The notes beneath the pieces are model-generated. The model was given only the letters and a program-made list of their open reading frames with translations. It was not told where the DNA came from and ran no database searches. A program made the position numbers and the translations under genes. From Parastagonospora avenae f. sp. tritici 18332-5 (taxonomy: Eukaryota; Ascomycota; Dothideomycetes; Pleosporales; Phaeosphaeriaceae): 64,000 nt of DNA. The first letter of the stretch is position 1, and each line of letters starts with the position of its first letter. Location of the stretch: the NCBI GenBank assembly GCA_022559985.1, contig JAFJTR010000009.1:434001-498000 (forward strand), read 5' to 3'. Positions 42,981 through 53,835 of the stretch are shown here, piece by piece.

Positions 42981-44738
42981 ATGTCTCCACATGCCAATCC
43001 GCTGCAACATAGGCGCATATGGTGGAAAGAAGCGACTTTCTATCAAGTCTATCCTGCATCGTTCAAAGACAGCAATTCCGATGGCTGGGGCGACATACCG
43101 GGTATACTGCAGAAAATCAAGTACATTGCTTCTCTCGGAGTAGACGTACTGTGGCTATCGCCCATGTTTGACTCGCCTCAAGTCGATATGGGCTACGACA
43201 TCTCTGACTACGAAAACGTATATGCACCATACGGAACCGTGAGAGATGTCGAAGATCTAATCCACGCATGCCACGACAATGATATGAAGATCATCCTTGA
43301 TCTGGTGGTCAATCATACCAGCGACCAGCACGCATGGTTCAAGGAAAGTAGAAGTTCGAAGGACAACCCAAAGAGGGATTGGTATTTCTGGCGGCCGCCA
43401 CGATACGATCAAGAAGGAAATCGCATATCGCCAACGAACTACAGATCATACTTTGCAGGCGGCACTTGGGCATGGGACGAGCACACGCACGAGTACTACC
43501 TGCATCTCTACGACAAAAGCCAACCAGATCTCAATTGGGAGAATGAAGACTGCCGCCGTGCGATCTACGACTCAGCAATGCGCTTCTGGCTGGACAAAGG
43601 CATAGACGGCTTCCGCGTCGACACAGTCAACAAGTACTCAAAAGTACTTCCATTCGAAGACGCTCCGATCACAGATCCAACAAGCATCATTCAGTCCGCA
43701 GCACAAATGTGGTGCAACGGCCCACGCATCCACGAGTTCATCAAAGAAATGAGCCGCGACGTCCTCTCGCATTACCGCACCTACGACAACCAGCCCCTCG
43801 TAACCGTCGGCGAGCTCTCCCTCTGCTCCGAAACCGACTCCGTCATCCCATACGTCAGCGCCATGCAGCGCGAGCTTGACATGGTGTTCCAATTCGACAT
43901 CACACACCTCGGCCAGGGCCCGCCAGGCTGCAATGACAAGTACGACTTTGCGGAGTGGAAGTTGCCGGCCATGAAGCGTATTGTCGAGAAATGGCAGTGT
44001 TTCATCGAGGGCACGGATGCGTGGACGACGGTGTTCAACGAGAATCACGATAACGGCCGCAGCGTTTCGCGCTTCGCCTACGATGCGCCTGAGTGGCGTG
44101 GGAAGAGCGCCAAGATGCTGGCTATATGGTTGATCGGCCAGACGGGCTCGCTGTTTTTGTACCAGGGGCAGGAGATTGGTATGATTAATGCGCCGAGCGA
44201 GTGGGATATGAGTGAATACAAAGACGTCGAGGCGAGGAATTATTGGGCTGAGGCGGTGCAATTGGCGGAAGACGGGACGGATCCGACGAGGAAGGAGAGG
44301 ATTGGGCGTGGTTTGCGGCTCATGGCGAGAGATCATGCGAGATTGCCGTTTCAGTGGGATGGGAGTGGGAATGCGGGGTTTTCCGGGGGAGATCCGTGGA
44401 TGAGGGTGCATGATGATTATAGGGAGATTAATGCGGCGGCGCAGGAGGGTGATGAGGGGAGTGTGCTTGCTTTTTACAGGCGCGTGTTGAAGCTGAGGAA
44501 GGAGCATAGGGATGTGTTTGTGTATGGCACATTCGAGCTGGTCGATGTGGATGACGAGAAGACGTTCGTCTACAGGAAGCGGTGTGAAGACAGGACCGCC
44601 CTCGTCACGCTGAACTTCACGAGAGAAGCGCAGCCAATGCCCGACACGAACGGTCTGAAGCTGCTCGTAAGCTCGTACCCAAAACCCGCACCACACACAC
44701 TGCAACCGCTCGAAGGCCGGATATACATCAACTACTAG
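42981..44738 (+). CDS. Alpha-glucosidase (maltase), GH13
   Basis: Single exon, 585 aa, no signal peptide, so intracellular like yeast maltases. Region I is LVVNHTS (N111, H112). Region II is GIDGFRVDTVNKYS with nucleophile D214. Region III is VTVGELS with acid/base E278. Region IV is FNENHDNGRSVSRFA with D357 stabilising the transition state. The N-terminal YQVYPASFKDSNSDGWGDIP is typical of oligo-1,6-glucosidase/maltase enzymes of subfamily GH13_40. Val109 beside the catalytic Asn-His resembles the maltase type, but predicting alpha-1,4 against alpha-1,6 preference from this is uncertain. The enzyme would split imported maltose to glucose. It is divergent from the transporter and shares its promoter. 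Confidence 0.95.
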   Translation: MSPHANPLQHRRIWWKEATFYQVYPASFKDSNSDGWGDIPGILQKIKYIASLGVDVLWLSPMFDSPQVDMGYDISDYENVYAPYGTVRDVEDLIHACHDNDMKIILDLVVNHTSDQHAWFKESRSSKDNPKRDWYFWRPPRYDQEGNRISPTNYRSYFAGGTWAWDEHTHEYYLHLYDKSQPDLNWENEDCRRAIYDSAMRFWLDKGIDGFRVDTVNKYSKVLPFEDAPITDPTSIIQSAAQMWCNGPRIHEFIKEMSRDVLSHYRTYDNQPLVTVGELSLCSETDSVIPYVSAMQRELDMVFQFDITHLGQGPPGCNDKYDFAEWKLPAMKRIVEKWQCFIEGTDAWTTVFNENHDNGRSVSRFAYDAPEWRGKSAKMLAIWLIGQTGSLFLYQGQEIGMINAPSEWDMSEYKDVEARNYWAEAVQLAEDGTDPTRKERIGRGLRLMARDHARLPFQWDGSGNAGFSGGDPWMRVHDDYREINAAAQEGDEGSVLAFYRRVLKLRKEHRDVFVYGTFELVDVDDEKTFVYRKRCEDRTALVTLNFTREAQPMPDTNGLKLLVSSYPKPAPHTLQPLEGRIYINY

Positions 44739-44802
44739 CTCCAGAAGGGTATCCTACAATGCCAAAACCCGCTTATGCAATATCATCAATCGTCACCTGC
44801 CC

Positions 44803-45845
44803 TCAGCTCGTGCTCAGGAAAGGGATGTAGCTGTACAAGTCATCGTACTCTTTTCCAATCCACCCGATAACCGCTCCGTCGCGTCCTACGATGCCGAGAC
44901 TGCCTGCTAACCACAGCCCCGCGACGACGGCAGAGATAGCGTTGATGCCGTACCACCTCCTCTTCCTAACCAGCGATTTCTGGCTCTCGTGCGCCGAGAC
45001 TTGTGATGGCGCGAAACCCAGCCACTTGGCCGCGCCCCAGACGAAATGCCACGCGCCGATGCCGACGAGCGCTGTGAAGCCCGAGAAGGAGATAATCGGG
45101 TGCTTGGCAAAACCATGCGAGATGTACGACAAATTAATCAAGCTCGAATCCCCATGCGCATACAGCGGCAACAACCTCGTCGTCCACACGTGAAAGCTCG
45201 CCAGCGGGACCAGCGCATAGCCCAACGCACTCGTGCCGCTCAGCGCGGGCCAGGGAATCGTCCTGCGATCCGTCTTCGTCTCAGCGCCGTAGCGCAGCAG
45301 GGTTTGGCGGCGGCGATACAGGCGCAGCGCGATTCCAGAAGTGACGTGTGCGACGAGGGGGATGCCGACGAGTAAGGGTTCGGTGAGGAAGGACTGGTAG
45401 TATGGGCGAGTGAGGAGCAGGTAGCGGTTTGATTCGGACACGGAGCCGGTGAGGAGAGGGATGAGGGAGACGTTTGCGATGTGGAAGGATGTGAAGACTG
45501 TGAAGGCGTAGGAGGAGTAGCGTTGGGTTCGTGTTACTGCGCAGACATTATTAGCTGTCTGCACTTTCACATGTCTATAGTGTCCAGAAGTGAGGTTAAT
45601 GGGAGAGACGTACACCACCAAACAACGCCATGATCCCCCAACTTCAACCCCAGCGTCCCCGTCCTCTTCACGCCACTTGCGCCCGGCCCCCAACTCTCAC
45701 CCTGCGATTGATCCGGGAAGTAGCTCTTTTCGCGATACTCGATGGGCGTTTCTTCGACGGGCGAGGGGTCGACTTGCGTCAGGCCCATGACGCCGGCTTC
45801 GGCATCTTCTATTGGCGGGACGTCGGCGTCCTGGAGCGAGGACAT
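44803..45845 (-). CDS. mcp1: MCP1-like mitochondrial membrane protein (DUF1691)
   Basis: Exons 45845-45614 and 45536-44803 (77-bp intron, GTACGT donor, phase 1) give 321 aa. An acidic N terminus is followed by two copies of a DUF1691-type membrane module: QRYSSYAFTVFTSFHIANVS with LIPLL, and later YALVPLASFHVWTTRLLPLY. The linker RRRQTLLRYG and the late block FTALVGIGAWHFVWGAAKWL also fit the family. In yeast Mcp1 is an outer-membrane protein that suppresses loss of ERMES and works with Vps13 in mitochondrial lipid supply; that role is inferred. The 285 bp to the next gene is a divergent promoter. Confidence 0.85.
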
Positions 45846-46130
45846 GGTGTGTGTGAAGGAACTTGGGTGGGAGAAAGTTGTCGTAAGGCGGAAATGGAAG
45901 GACGTTGATTCGCGGTGTGGATCGGGGTCTGTGCTGGGCCGAGGCGTAGGGAAAGTTGGTGGAAGGTATCGCGGTCGCGACTTTACCTCACGACTACAAC
46001 TTTACATCACCTCACATCTAATATAGCGCCGGCACTCACTGTCTCTACCGATCAATCAACAACGTCCCATATCACAGGTTCTACCACGCACAACAAGACC
46101 CAAAACAAAACCCAACCTCACCCACACAAA

Positions 46131-46694
46131 ATGCCCCCCCGCAACAACCCCCTCCCCGCCGCCGTCCGCCTCTTCAACTGCACAATCTGCGACAAAGGCT
46201 ACCCGCGCCAACTCGACTACGAAAACCACCTGCGCTCCTACGACCACAACCACCGCCAGCGCCTCGCCGACATGAAGAAGCTGACCGCCTCCAACGCCGA
46301 CCCGGAGAGCCAGAAGCCCAAGCAAGGCCTGGACATGCGCAGTATCAATGTCGAGGAGGCGGGCAGGAAAATGGGGGCTGGGGGGCGGTTTACCAAGATT
46401 GGGGCGGGAGGTGCGGCGGGGAAGGGGTTTAAGAAGGTGGGGGTTGTGGTGGGGGAGAAGAAGGTTGAGGACGTGAAGAGCGAGGAGAAGGTTGTGGTAC
46501 CTGAAGCGGTGGTGGAGAAGAAGAGTGTACAGAGCAAGAAGGAGGTAGATGATACGGCCATGGCAGATCAGGAAGAGGAAGAGGCGATTATGTGGGAAGA
46601 GTACGACTTCACTAAGCCGACTGGATGCGACCATGCGAGTTGTCCGGGGTGCAAGACGGAGGGCATATGGAGCGGCGAGTGGGTCGCTGTGTGA
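46131..46694 (+). CDS. Small C2H2 zinc-finger protein (jaz/GPATCH8-like)
   Basis: Single exon, 187 aa from ATG 46131. One finger, C17-x2-C20-x12-H33-x5-H39 (FNCTICDKGYPRQLDYENHL), is followed by SYDHNHRQRLADMKKL, the signature of the U1-like/jaz finger seen in GPATCH8 and ZNF804 proteins, which bind RNA or splicing factors. A Gly/Lys-rich middle and an acidic stretch (ADQEEEEAIMWEEYDF) precede a last Cys-x2-Cys (SCPGCK). A nuclear RNA-related role is plausible but not shown. Confidence 0.72.
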   Translation: MPPRNNPLPAAVRLFNCTICDKGYPRQLDYENHLRSYDHNHRQRLADMKKLTASNADPESQKPKQGLDMRSINVEEAGRKMGAGGRFTKIGAGGAAGKGFKKVGVVVGEKKVEDVKSEEKVVVPEAVVEKKSVQSKKEVDDTAMADQEEEEAIMWEEYDFTKPTGCDHASCPGCKTEGIWSGEWVAV

Positions 46695-47315
46695 AGAGCT
46701 CAGGGACGTTGCAAGCAGAAGGCTTTGTAAGAAAGCTACTTTCAGGCTCATGCTAGGACGACATGCGTCCAGAGCACCCGCGTCAAAGATGCGCCGTCGG
46801 ATCGCCGAGCCCTCCTATCAAAGTCACTAAGACTGTTAGAAGGAATCAGCGGGACTATGGGTCGATCAGTGGGCAGGACACATGGCGGCGGAGCGTATAT
46901 TTTCACGATACTCGCGATCCAATTGTTGCCATTCGATGTGGCCGACGGCCTCATCGCTTTAGGTCCGAAACCTGCCTGGGACATTGCAGCGTAGATGATG
47001 GACGCTATCCACATACAAGATATCAATGCTACATCACAGCATATATGCATCAGCTCTATTGCAGTAAAGTGAGTTGACATAATTTATTTAGCTGTACACC
47101 CTATCACATTGATCATCCCAACTCCTACGTATTTAAGAGCCGCTTTCCCGGAAAATTGCCCGTTGTGTAATTCGTGCATGTAGTACATGAGCCACTTCAG
47201 CCTGTTCCTCACTGACGCTCAACCCCTCAGTACACATATGTAAACTCCACGATGCTCTCTCGATCTCTACTGATCCACAAAACTCAGCTGCCAGATGTCT
47301 GGACGTAGGCGTGGC
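46695..47315. other. Intergenic, nothing recognised
   Basis: About 620 bp before the three-copy family begins. Short ORFs only. Confidence 0.45.
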
Positions 47316-48368
47316 CTAAAGTCGGACCCAAAACTCTAAGTCTGTCCAGTTCCTCTGATAGCGCTCCGCCTCTGGCAATGGGACCATGCGCAGCGTAGGA
47401 GCATAATTCTGCAGTGTCAAGTGCATGCAAGGTTCTTTGGCTTTTAGGCATCTATCGTCCGCACTGACGTTATCTCGCGCGCGGAAGATCTCGCCGTGGC
47501 GAGACGTGGGCTTACCCTTTGTGCAGATGTCGCGAATACACAACGGTGTCTCGAGGAACTTTTCTGGCTCGCTGGTAATTCGGCTGTACCCCTTCTGCCT
47601 GTGCTCATTGAGCGACCACATCCCTTTGAACCGTCGTTCAAGCTCGAATTGAACCTCTGCAGGCAGTTGATCGATAGCCTTCAATGTCACCTTGCCATTG
47701 AGTCCCGGTACACTGAGAAGAATCGGCAGATCGACCAGCTCTTCGCTTGCTCGGATATTGGTCTGCTCGTCCCGGCGTCCGTGAGCCCTGGTTCCGTAGG
47801 GTGAACGTGGTGGGCCGGACGGCTCGGCAGTGTTGCTTGTGCCTGGGGGCTTGATTCGGACAGGCCCAGGATTTCCTGCACCGCCGTCTGCGTCTTCATC
47901 AATCGCGTCGTATTCTTCAATGGTAATGACCTCAGGTTCTTCCTTGATAGTGGCGTCGGACGCTATAGGATCCTGACTCCGTGGCGGCCAGCCTGAACGG
48001 GCAAGTGGGCGTAGCTCTTGGTGAACTCTCTTCTCGGGAATCACCGCCACAGGGGACACTGCTCTTTTCCTTTCATTCAAAGGCGTCAGGTCTATTTCGC
48101 GGCGATGTTGTCCTGTTGCAGAATTTCGCTCAGCTGTTCGCGCTTTCCGATCATTGCATTAGCCTTGATCGCAAACTCGTAGGTAGGAAGTTCACTCACA
48201 TGTAGCACGTCTCGTTCCTTCGTGACTGCTGCCATTAGATCGAAGAGCTACCTTGAAAGCCTCGGTGATGGCTTCACGTGGCAATAGCTTCAGCATTCGA
48301 TCACGACCCGCTTCGGAGAGTTGCTGCAGGTCTTGCAGCAATGCATGAGGGTCTGATTCGGTGTTCAT
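47316..48368 (-). CDS. Tandem novel family, copy A (intact)
   Basis: Exons 48368-48200 and 48142-47316 (57-bp intron, phase 1) give 331 aa. The N-terminal 40 residues are helical (DPHALLQDLQQLSEAGRDRM, then LKLLPREAITEAFKVALRS). A disordered acidic middle follows (IKEEPEVITIEEYDAIDEDA). The C-terminal 140 residues form the family domain: QLPAEVQFELERRFKG, then CIRDICTKGKPTSRHGE, then SADDRCLKAKEPCMHLTLQ, then MVPLPEAERYQ and WTDLEFWV. The Cys and His (C..C, DxxC, PC.H) could bind metal. I recognise no named domain. Two paralogues follow at 48832-50128 and 50834-51848. The intron was fixed by carrying the frame from helix to domain. Confidence 0.7.
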
Positions 48369-48831
48369 GCTTGCACGGCGTTCAAGATTCGTCTGCTGAT
48401 CGTGTTTGTGGCGAAATTGAGGTTCGGCAAGAGAAGGTGAGAGAAGGAGCGTGTTTACGTGACGAACGGAACAACTTGGCAACGAGCACAAGAGGGAAGG
48501 AGCTCGCACCCCACCTCTTACAAGTGAGAGTAATTCGCCACGAAGACAGGACATGTGAAAGGGCTCACCTCTCCCAGAGAATTAGGTATATCGAGCAGCG
48601 TCGAGTCCAGCTCCCATGTTGCCGGCAGTACAAATCACATGATCTGGTGCCTAGCAGACACCATTCGCTGCAAAAAGCGTAGGTACTGATGGCATGTAAC
48701 ATTTTCGTATTTTTCTAGATGTGCGACACAAGCTGTATACAAAGATCATCCGCTCAGGTCTCAGCCTTTGCTCATCCATTCATGTAAAACTATCCTACAG
48801 TCAAAGTACCAGATGACGGACGCTGAGTCAC
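48369..48831. other. Intergenic between family copies A and B
   Basis: Probable promoter of copy A and 3' end of copy B. No other feature supported. Confidence 0.4.
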
Positions 48832-50128
48832 TCAGTCGCTGCTAATCCACTCGCACGCGTATGTCATTTCGGAAATCAACACTTTCCCTCTCTCCACGAC
48901 CCAGAAGCTAAGCTCCTTCCAATTCACACTCTTCTGCGCATCCTTCGGAAGCGGGACGATACAGAAGACATACTCACCGTCCAGATTCATGATGTGCGCT
49001 CAAGGAACGCCTTCTTGAATACATCTGTCGTCAGCTCGCAGACCCAGCCTTCCTCCTTGCGTGAATGCCTGGGGCTTGACTGGTTTTCCGAACTCCTTGT
49101 TGCCTAGACTGCGCCTGGCTTGCTCACAGATACAGTGTGGTCTGTCCTCGTAGAAGCTCGGGTTCTTCGTCAGACATTGAAAGGCGTAGTTTTTGTACGC
49201 CGTTCCAGTGAGATGTTTCTCTAGGCGTCGCTTGAGCTCCGAGTGGATGATTATGGGTAGCTGATCGGATTCGGGGTAATGTATATGGTTATAGTTACCC
49301 GGGACGTGAAGGACAACGGACAATGGGTTATTGTGACGATCCGGTGAAGGCAGCGGAAGTTTGGTATCTTAAGTCTGATCAGGTGTTTTGATCTGCTTTT
49401 TCGTGACCCTAGACCGGGGTGTCAAGGATTGTTCGCTCATGGTCGTCTTGTGCGCCATTCCTTTCTGTAAACCATGGGTAGTTCGGGACGGCGAAGAGTT
49501 TGCAGCTCTAATATTCGTCGTGACGCGATGGCACAGCTTGCATCCCTCCATAGCTGATGTGCGAGTTGGTGTACAACAATCGTCTTCGGAATTGTCAAAT
49601 GAGTCGATCTGATCCCGCAGAGACTTCTTTTATGACGTGAGATCTGCGTCGCGTTAGGATACCGAGCTCTTTCTGAACATCGGCCTTGCGACCTTTGTCG
49701 TTGGCGTCCGCTATCAGTTCATCGGGCTTCACAATAGGTGTTTGAGTTGGAGCTGGTCCATGAAATGAAGCTGGTTTATGAACTGGAGCTTCTAGTGATT
49801 AGTGTCGCTGTATCGTAATGCAGATCAACCACTTACCTTGGCTCTCCTCATTCTTCTTCTCGTCTTGCTCTTGCAGGATAGCCACAAGGATCTCTTCCAG
49901 CTCCTCCTTTGTACGGCGCTTGACGAAGCGGCGGCGCCCATCTTCGCGCAGATCGGCCAAGGTCTCGAGCGTGTCAATGATGGCAGGGTCGAGAAAACCC
50001 GTTGCGAGGCTTTGCACTATATTTGTGAAGCGGCGAAGGTGAATAGCAGCGTCAGATGAGAGTGTTGGGGTTTGTTCTGATGCACTACGTGCTCCCGTTT
50101 GCCAACAACATGCACTAGCGCGGATCAT
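48832..50128 (-). pseudogene. Tandem novel family, copy B (interrupted)
   Basis: The N-terminal helical exon (from about 50128; DPAIIDTLETLADLREDGRR ... TKEELEEILVAILQEQDEKK) ends at a GTAAGT near 49837. The C-terminal domain is clear: LPIIIHSELKRRLEKHLTG, CICEQARRSLGNKEFGK, GGRLGLRADDRCIQEG, then after a stop EYVFCIVPLPKDAQKSV and NWKELSFWV. Lesions are a frame change near 49590, TAA at 49369-49371 and TGA at 49000-49002. The TGA falls exactly where copies A and C have the conserved Cys of PC.H. Reading resumes in the same frame to a final TGA at 48832-48834. A functional full-length product is unlikely. Confidence 0.62.
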
Positions 50129-50833
50129 GTCGAGGGCAGCGAGCGGTGTATAAGCGGTGTTTTGCGCTTCAACTGAAGTATGTGTGTAACAGGATTTAAC
50201 ACAGCTTTCGAAATATCGTTGCATTGTTAAATGTGAATATGTTTGCTGTCAGAAATATGTAGACAAAAGAACACAGACTGAACATGATTGCCAAATGTTT
50301 CGACATCCAAGAAAAACTACAGAAAATGAATGTTCTGTATATCCTCACCGCGTATCCGCCGACCCGGTATGCTGTGCACCAAAGATTGGTCTGCGGAGGT
50401 ACACGGTGAGCTCCATGTACCTTGGTGGATTTTGCTGAACTCAGGCTGATTCTTTAGGCGCTGGTCCACCGATACGTCTCGTCTAGTAAATAAGTGGATG
50501 TATTTGAGCATCGCTAGCTCTGTCTTTGACTCCTAGCATATTTGGATAGCATAAGATTCTTCTCTGACTTTGCATGAGTCATGCTGTGCTTCCTGCTCGG
50601 CTTCCAAGACGTTGAGAATGGGAAGACAATGAATGGCACATGTGTTCTGACTTAGGTATATTGTGAGGAACAGATATTCAAATCCTCAGGCTCTTTCTGA
50701 GCTCCTATTATCTCATCATGCACCACTGTATGCTTCAATGTAATACTCTGTTACTTCTCAACCTCATCACTCTCTGCTTGTCCTTCAATTCTGACTTCCA
50801 ACGCACTCTTTCGCCCTCGCATCGACGTCATGC
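50129..50833. other. Intergenic between family copies B and C
   Basis: About 700 bp with no motif. The upstream extension of the copy B ORF to 50224 is not conserved. Confidence 0.4.
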
Positions 50834-51848
50834 CTACTTCGCCACCCAGAATTTCAGATCTGTCCATTTGGCGCTGCCTCGCAACTGCTCTGGTAGGGGC
50901 ACAATGCAAAGAACATATCCATCCTCACCTCCCTTCTTCTCACGAACAAGATGGATACATGGCATCCTTTCGTCAATGCACTTATCGTCCGCGCTCACAC
51001 CTAGTCTGCCACCCTTCGCAAACGTCTGAGGTAGTGTAGGTATCCCGTTTCGTGTAGCCTTCAGATTCTTGAAAATTTGATCACAGACACAGAATTGCCT
51101 TTCCGAGTATTTGGCAAGGCTACCCAAGAGTCTGTTGTAGGCTATCACCCTGGACTTGTTGCCTGTGCTTCTCTCGGCGAAGCGCGTCTTGAGCTCTGAG
51201 CGTACAGCAGATGGGAGTTCCTGGATGCACCTGTAATTTGCGCTGCCATCTTGCTTCTGCAAGCTGAGCATGAATGGTAAATGTCGCGTCTGATCCTCAT
51301 CTGCGATGAGTGGCGTCAAGTCCTTTTCTGCTCTGATCGCTGTCTCTTCGATCTTTGTCCAAAACATTTCTGAATCCTCGCTTGTGTTTGTTTTCTTAGC
51401 AACCTTTCGCCTTGACGCGAGCGACGTCTCAGTCTCGATGGACCGCTTCTCGCTGCGAGTGTGCTTCGTGCCCTTAGCGGATGTGTCGATGGCACTTGCT
51501 ACTAGATGTTAACTTCTGCTTCTTTTCCGTCCGTCCGAATGAGAAAATGTCTACTACTGCGCACTACAGGCACCTGTGAATTGGATGGGGCAGAAGCAGC
51601 CGACGCGGAGTGAAGATTGGAGGGCACTACTAGATGTCAGCTTCTTCAGTACCTACCCTTCGCCGCCATCGCAACACACACTGATTCTCCGACTTGGCCT
51701 TTGCAGCATCTCGCTCTCGCCAAACCGAGAGAATCACTCAGACAATTTCGTCTTTTGTCAGCTTGTCGATATACTTTGGTCGGATCTTGTCGGGCAAGTT
51801 GTCCAGGATATCGAATGTGCCATCGCCGGCGGGATCCGGGGCACTCAT
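50834..51848 (-). CDS. Tandem novel family, copy C (one in-frame TGA in exon 1)
   Basis: Exons 51848-51653 and 51501-50834 (151-bp intron, phase 1) would give 287 aa. Exon 1 has the helical module (TFDILDNLPDKIRPKYIDKL, then TKDEIV), then TGA at 51740-51738, then VILSVWRERDAAKAKSE, which aligns with copy B VAILQEQDEKKNEES. The C-terminal domain is intact: ELPSAVRSELKTRFAE, QFCVCDQIFKNLKATRNG, GGRLGVSADDKCIDERMPCI, then HLV, VLCIVPLPEQ and WTDLKFWVAK. A 45-bp intron (GTCTGA...GCAAAG) could remove the stop, but its donor is weak and it would delete homologous sequence. Translation could also start downstream at MFWTKIEE. I treat it as doubtful rather than clearly dead. Confidence 0.58.
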
Positions 51849-52686
51849 CGCCAAACACAATTGTCACAAGTGTGGTGACAGGACTGTAGAAGATGAGTGA
51901 ATTTGAGTCGCGGGTCACAGAATTCTTTAACGCGTTCTCTCCGCTTGCCATGAATGCTTGTTAGCGCCGATCTTCTTGAGCAGAGCGGTGTATTGCGCTT
52001 CACCTTGATTCAGGCATCAATCAGAACGATTTGTCTAAGAGCTACGTGTCGGGTTCTGCTTAGTTATGCTTTAGGAAAGTGTACGGCCTTCCCCAGAGAT
52101 TCACCTCCGTGAACGTTGACGAAATGTTCGTAGTCTTGATCGAAGTGACGCACTAGGAGTTGTAATAACCTTTTCATTAACAGAAGCTCAGCGCTTGCAT
52201 TGTCTTTGGTTTGTTTCTGGAGTGTTCCTCACACTGTTCGAGTTACAGCTGGAATGGACGATACACGAACGATTAATTTTCAAGCGATACGTGAAGACTA
52301 TCATATCCTTCGCAAACAGCAACATCATAGGTCAATCATTGTATGTTTTTCAGAGTTCATCTTTTGCTTGCACCAGATCTTCACCTTGGATGTACATGTT
52401 CATGAACATCGTCTGCTGCATCCCATCTCTCTGGCTGCGGCCGTCAAGCACTCTCTTCCCCTACCTACCATTACTAGAAGTGCAGTCTTTATGGGGGTCT
52501 ATGATGACACTGAGAGGTTTAAAGCAGCGTATACTATGGCTATGGGTTATCGCGTTCATACAGAAAAGTGTAGCATCCGGTAGAGAGCGCTGATAAGGTC
52601 AGCCGACGGCGCTGATAGGCAAGAAAAGATCAAAAAGCCCTGGAAGCAAAATGTAGCTATCCGGTAGCATGGAATGTTATCATTGA
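51849..52686. other. Intergenic with weak ORFs
   Basis: Overlapping plus-strand ORFs at 52195-52593 show no motif in any frame. A patch reading SLPLPTITRSAVFMGVYDD might be a coding remnant, but I cannot support it. Confidence 0.4.
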
Positions 52687-53422
52687 CTAGTTACTGATGA
52701 CAGGTGTCATGCCGTCCCATTCATCCTTCTCCACAGCATCTAAGAGGAAGCTTGCCACGCTATCCCGGGTAGTAGTATTGAATGAGCCAATACCCTCGCC
52801 TTGATTTCCATATACGTGAACAGGAGTAGCCTGACCGGGAACGAAGCGAGCAGGGCGCACGAGAACGAAAGTTTGACCGCTCTCCTTGATAAGTTTCTCC
52901 GCCTCCTCATGGTCTTTGTATCCGATACCCATATTGGAGTAGCGCACGAGCATCTTAACCGGCATGAACAGCGTAGGGAACGAGTCGCCGACGCCGTGCG
53001 CTTGCAGTGTCACAATCTTGTGGGTACCATGGGCCTTCATGGCAGCGAGGATGTTAACATGGGCATCGCGCATAAGCGTTGGTGGTGATATCTGTTTTGC
53101 AAAGGGATTGTCGCTGGCGCGTGCGCTATTCAGGGTAACGATGATGGCGCATGGTGCGTCTCCAGATACGGCAGCAAAAGCCTTTTCGACATCGCCTTGG
53201 TCCTGAGGTTGACCCTGAACTATCGTGAGGGCCCTGTTGGCAGCTGAGACAGTGATGAATTCAAGAGAAGCCTCATTCCGCACCAGCGCTGTCACGATGT
53301 GGCCTGCATATGATTATTACAACCATCCCAGAGAGGGGGCCCTAACACGTACCTCGTGCCAGCGCGTCTTGGACAACTAGCTTCCCGACACGCCCCGAAG
53401 CACCGACAACGAGGATTCGCAT
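52687..53422 (-). CDS. NAD(P)-binding Rossmann-fold protein (atypical SDR / NmrA-like)
   Basis: Exons 53422-53353 and 53303-52687 (49-bp intron, phase 1) give 228 aa. The N terminus MRILVVGASGRVGKLVVQDA carries the GxxGxxG nucleotide-binding motif. Later marks are CAIIVTLNSARASDNPF, HVNILAAMKAHGTHKIVTLQ and TFVLVRPARFV, as in the NAD(P)H-binding (SDR a5-like/NmrA) group, where the usual YxxxK is replaced by a loose YKDHEEAEKLIKES. Such proteins act as reductases or redox sensors in the cytosol. The substrate is unknown. It has no obvious functional link with its neighbours. Confidence 0.85.
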
Positions 53423-53835
53423 ATTAAGATGACGGCGAGGATGTTTTCAGTGATGGATTGCTGCAGCTGACCAACGTGCGTACTGCCTCAACCACGCCGT
53501 ACGGCACAGCATTGTTACACAGCCTCACCGACGTCACCGACGTCACCGGCATTCCCAACTTTTCCGCGTCTTCCAACTGGATAGACTGCGTGATTGTGAA
53601 TGTATTTGATTACACTACATCAATTGTAGCACACCAGGTTGAGTAGGTCGTAGCGGCATGCCAGTTAGTGATATTTCTCTGTTGCCTTGAAGTGAAAATA
53701 TGTCGTGAATCATTAGAAAATGTCCTTGCGGGCTCTTAGAGAGCCAGTCTGAAAGTAAACTAGTAGAGAAAGAAAATTCATAATTCAAAGCCTCTTGCAC
53801 TACGGCTAGCATCCATGGATAGTCTGAAGGTGTGG
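53423..53835. other. Intergenic
   Basis: The repeat GACGTCACC (ACCGACGTCACCGACGTCACCGG near 53526-53548) is the only notable pattern; no gene. Confidence 0.45.
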
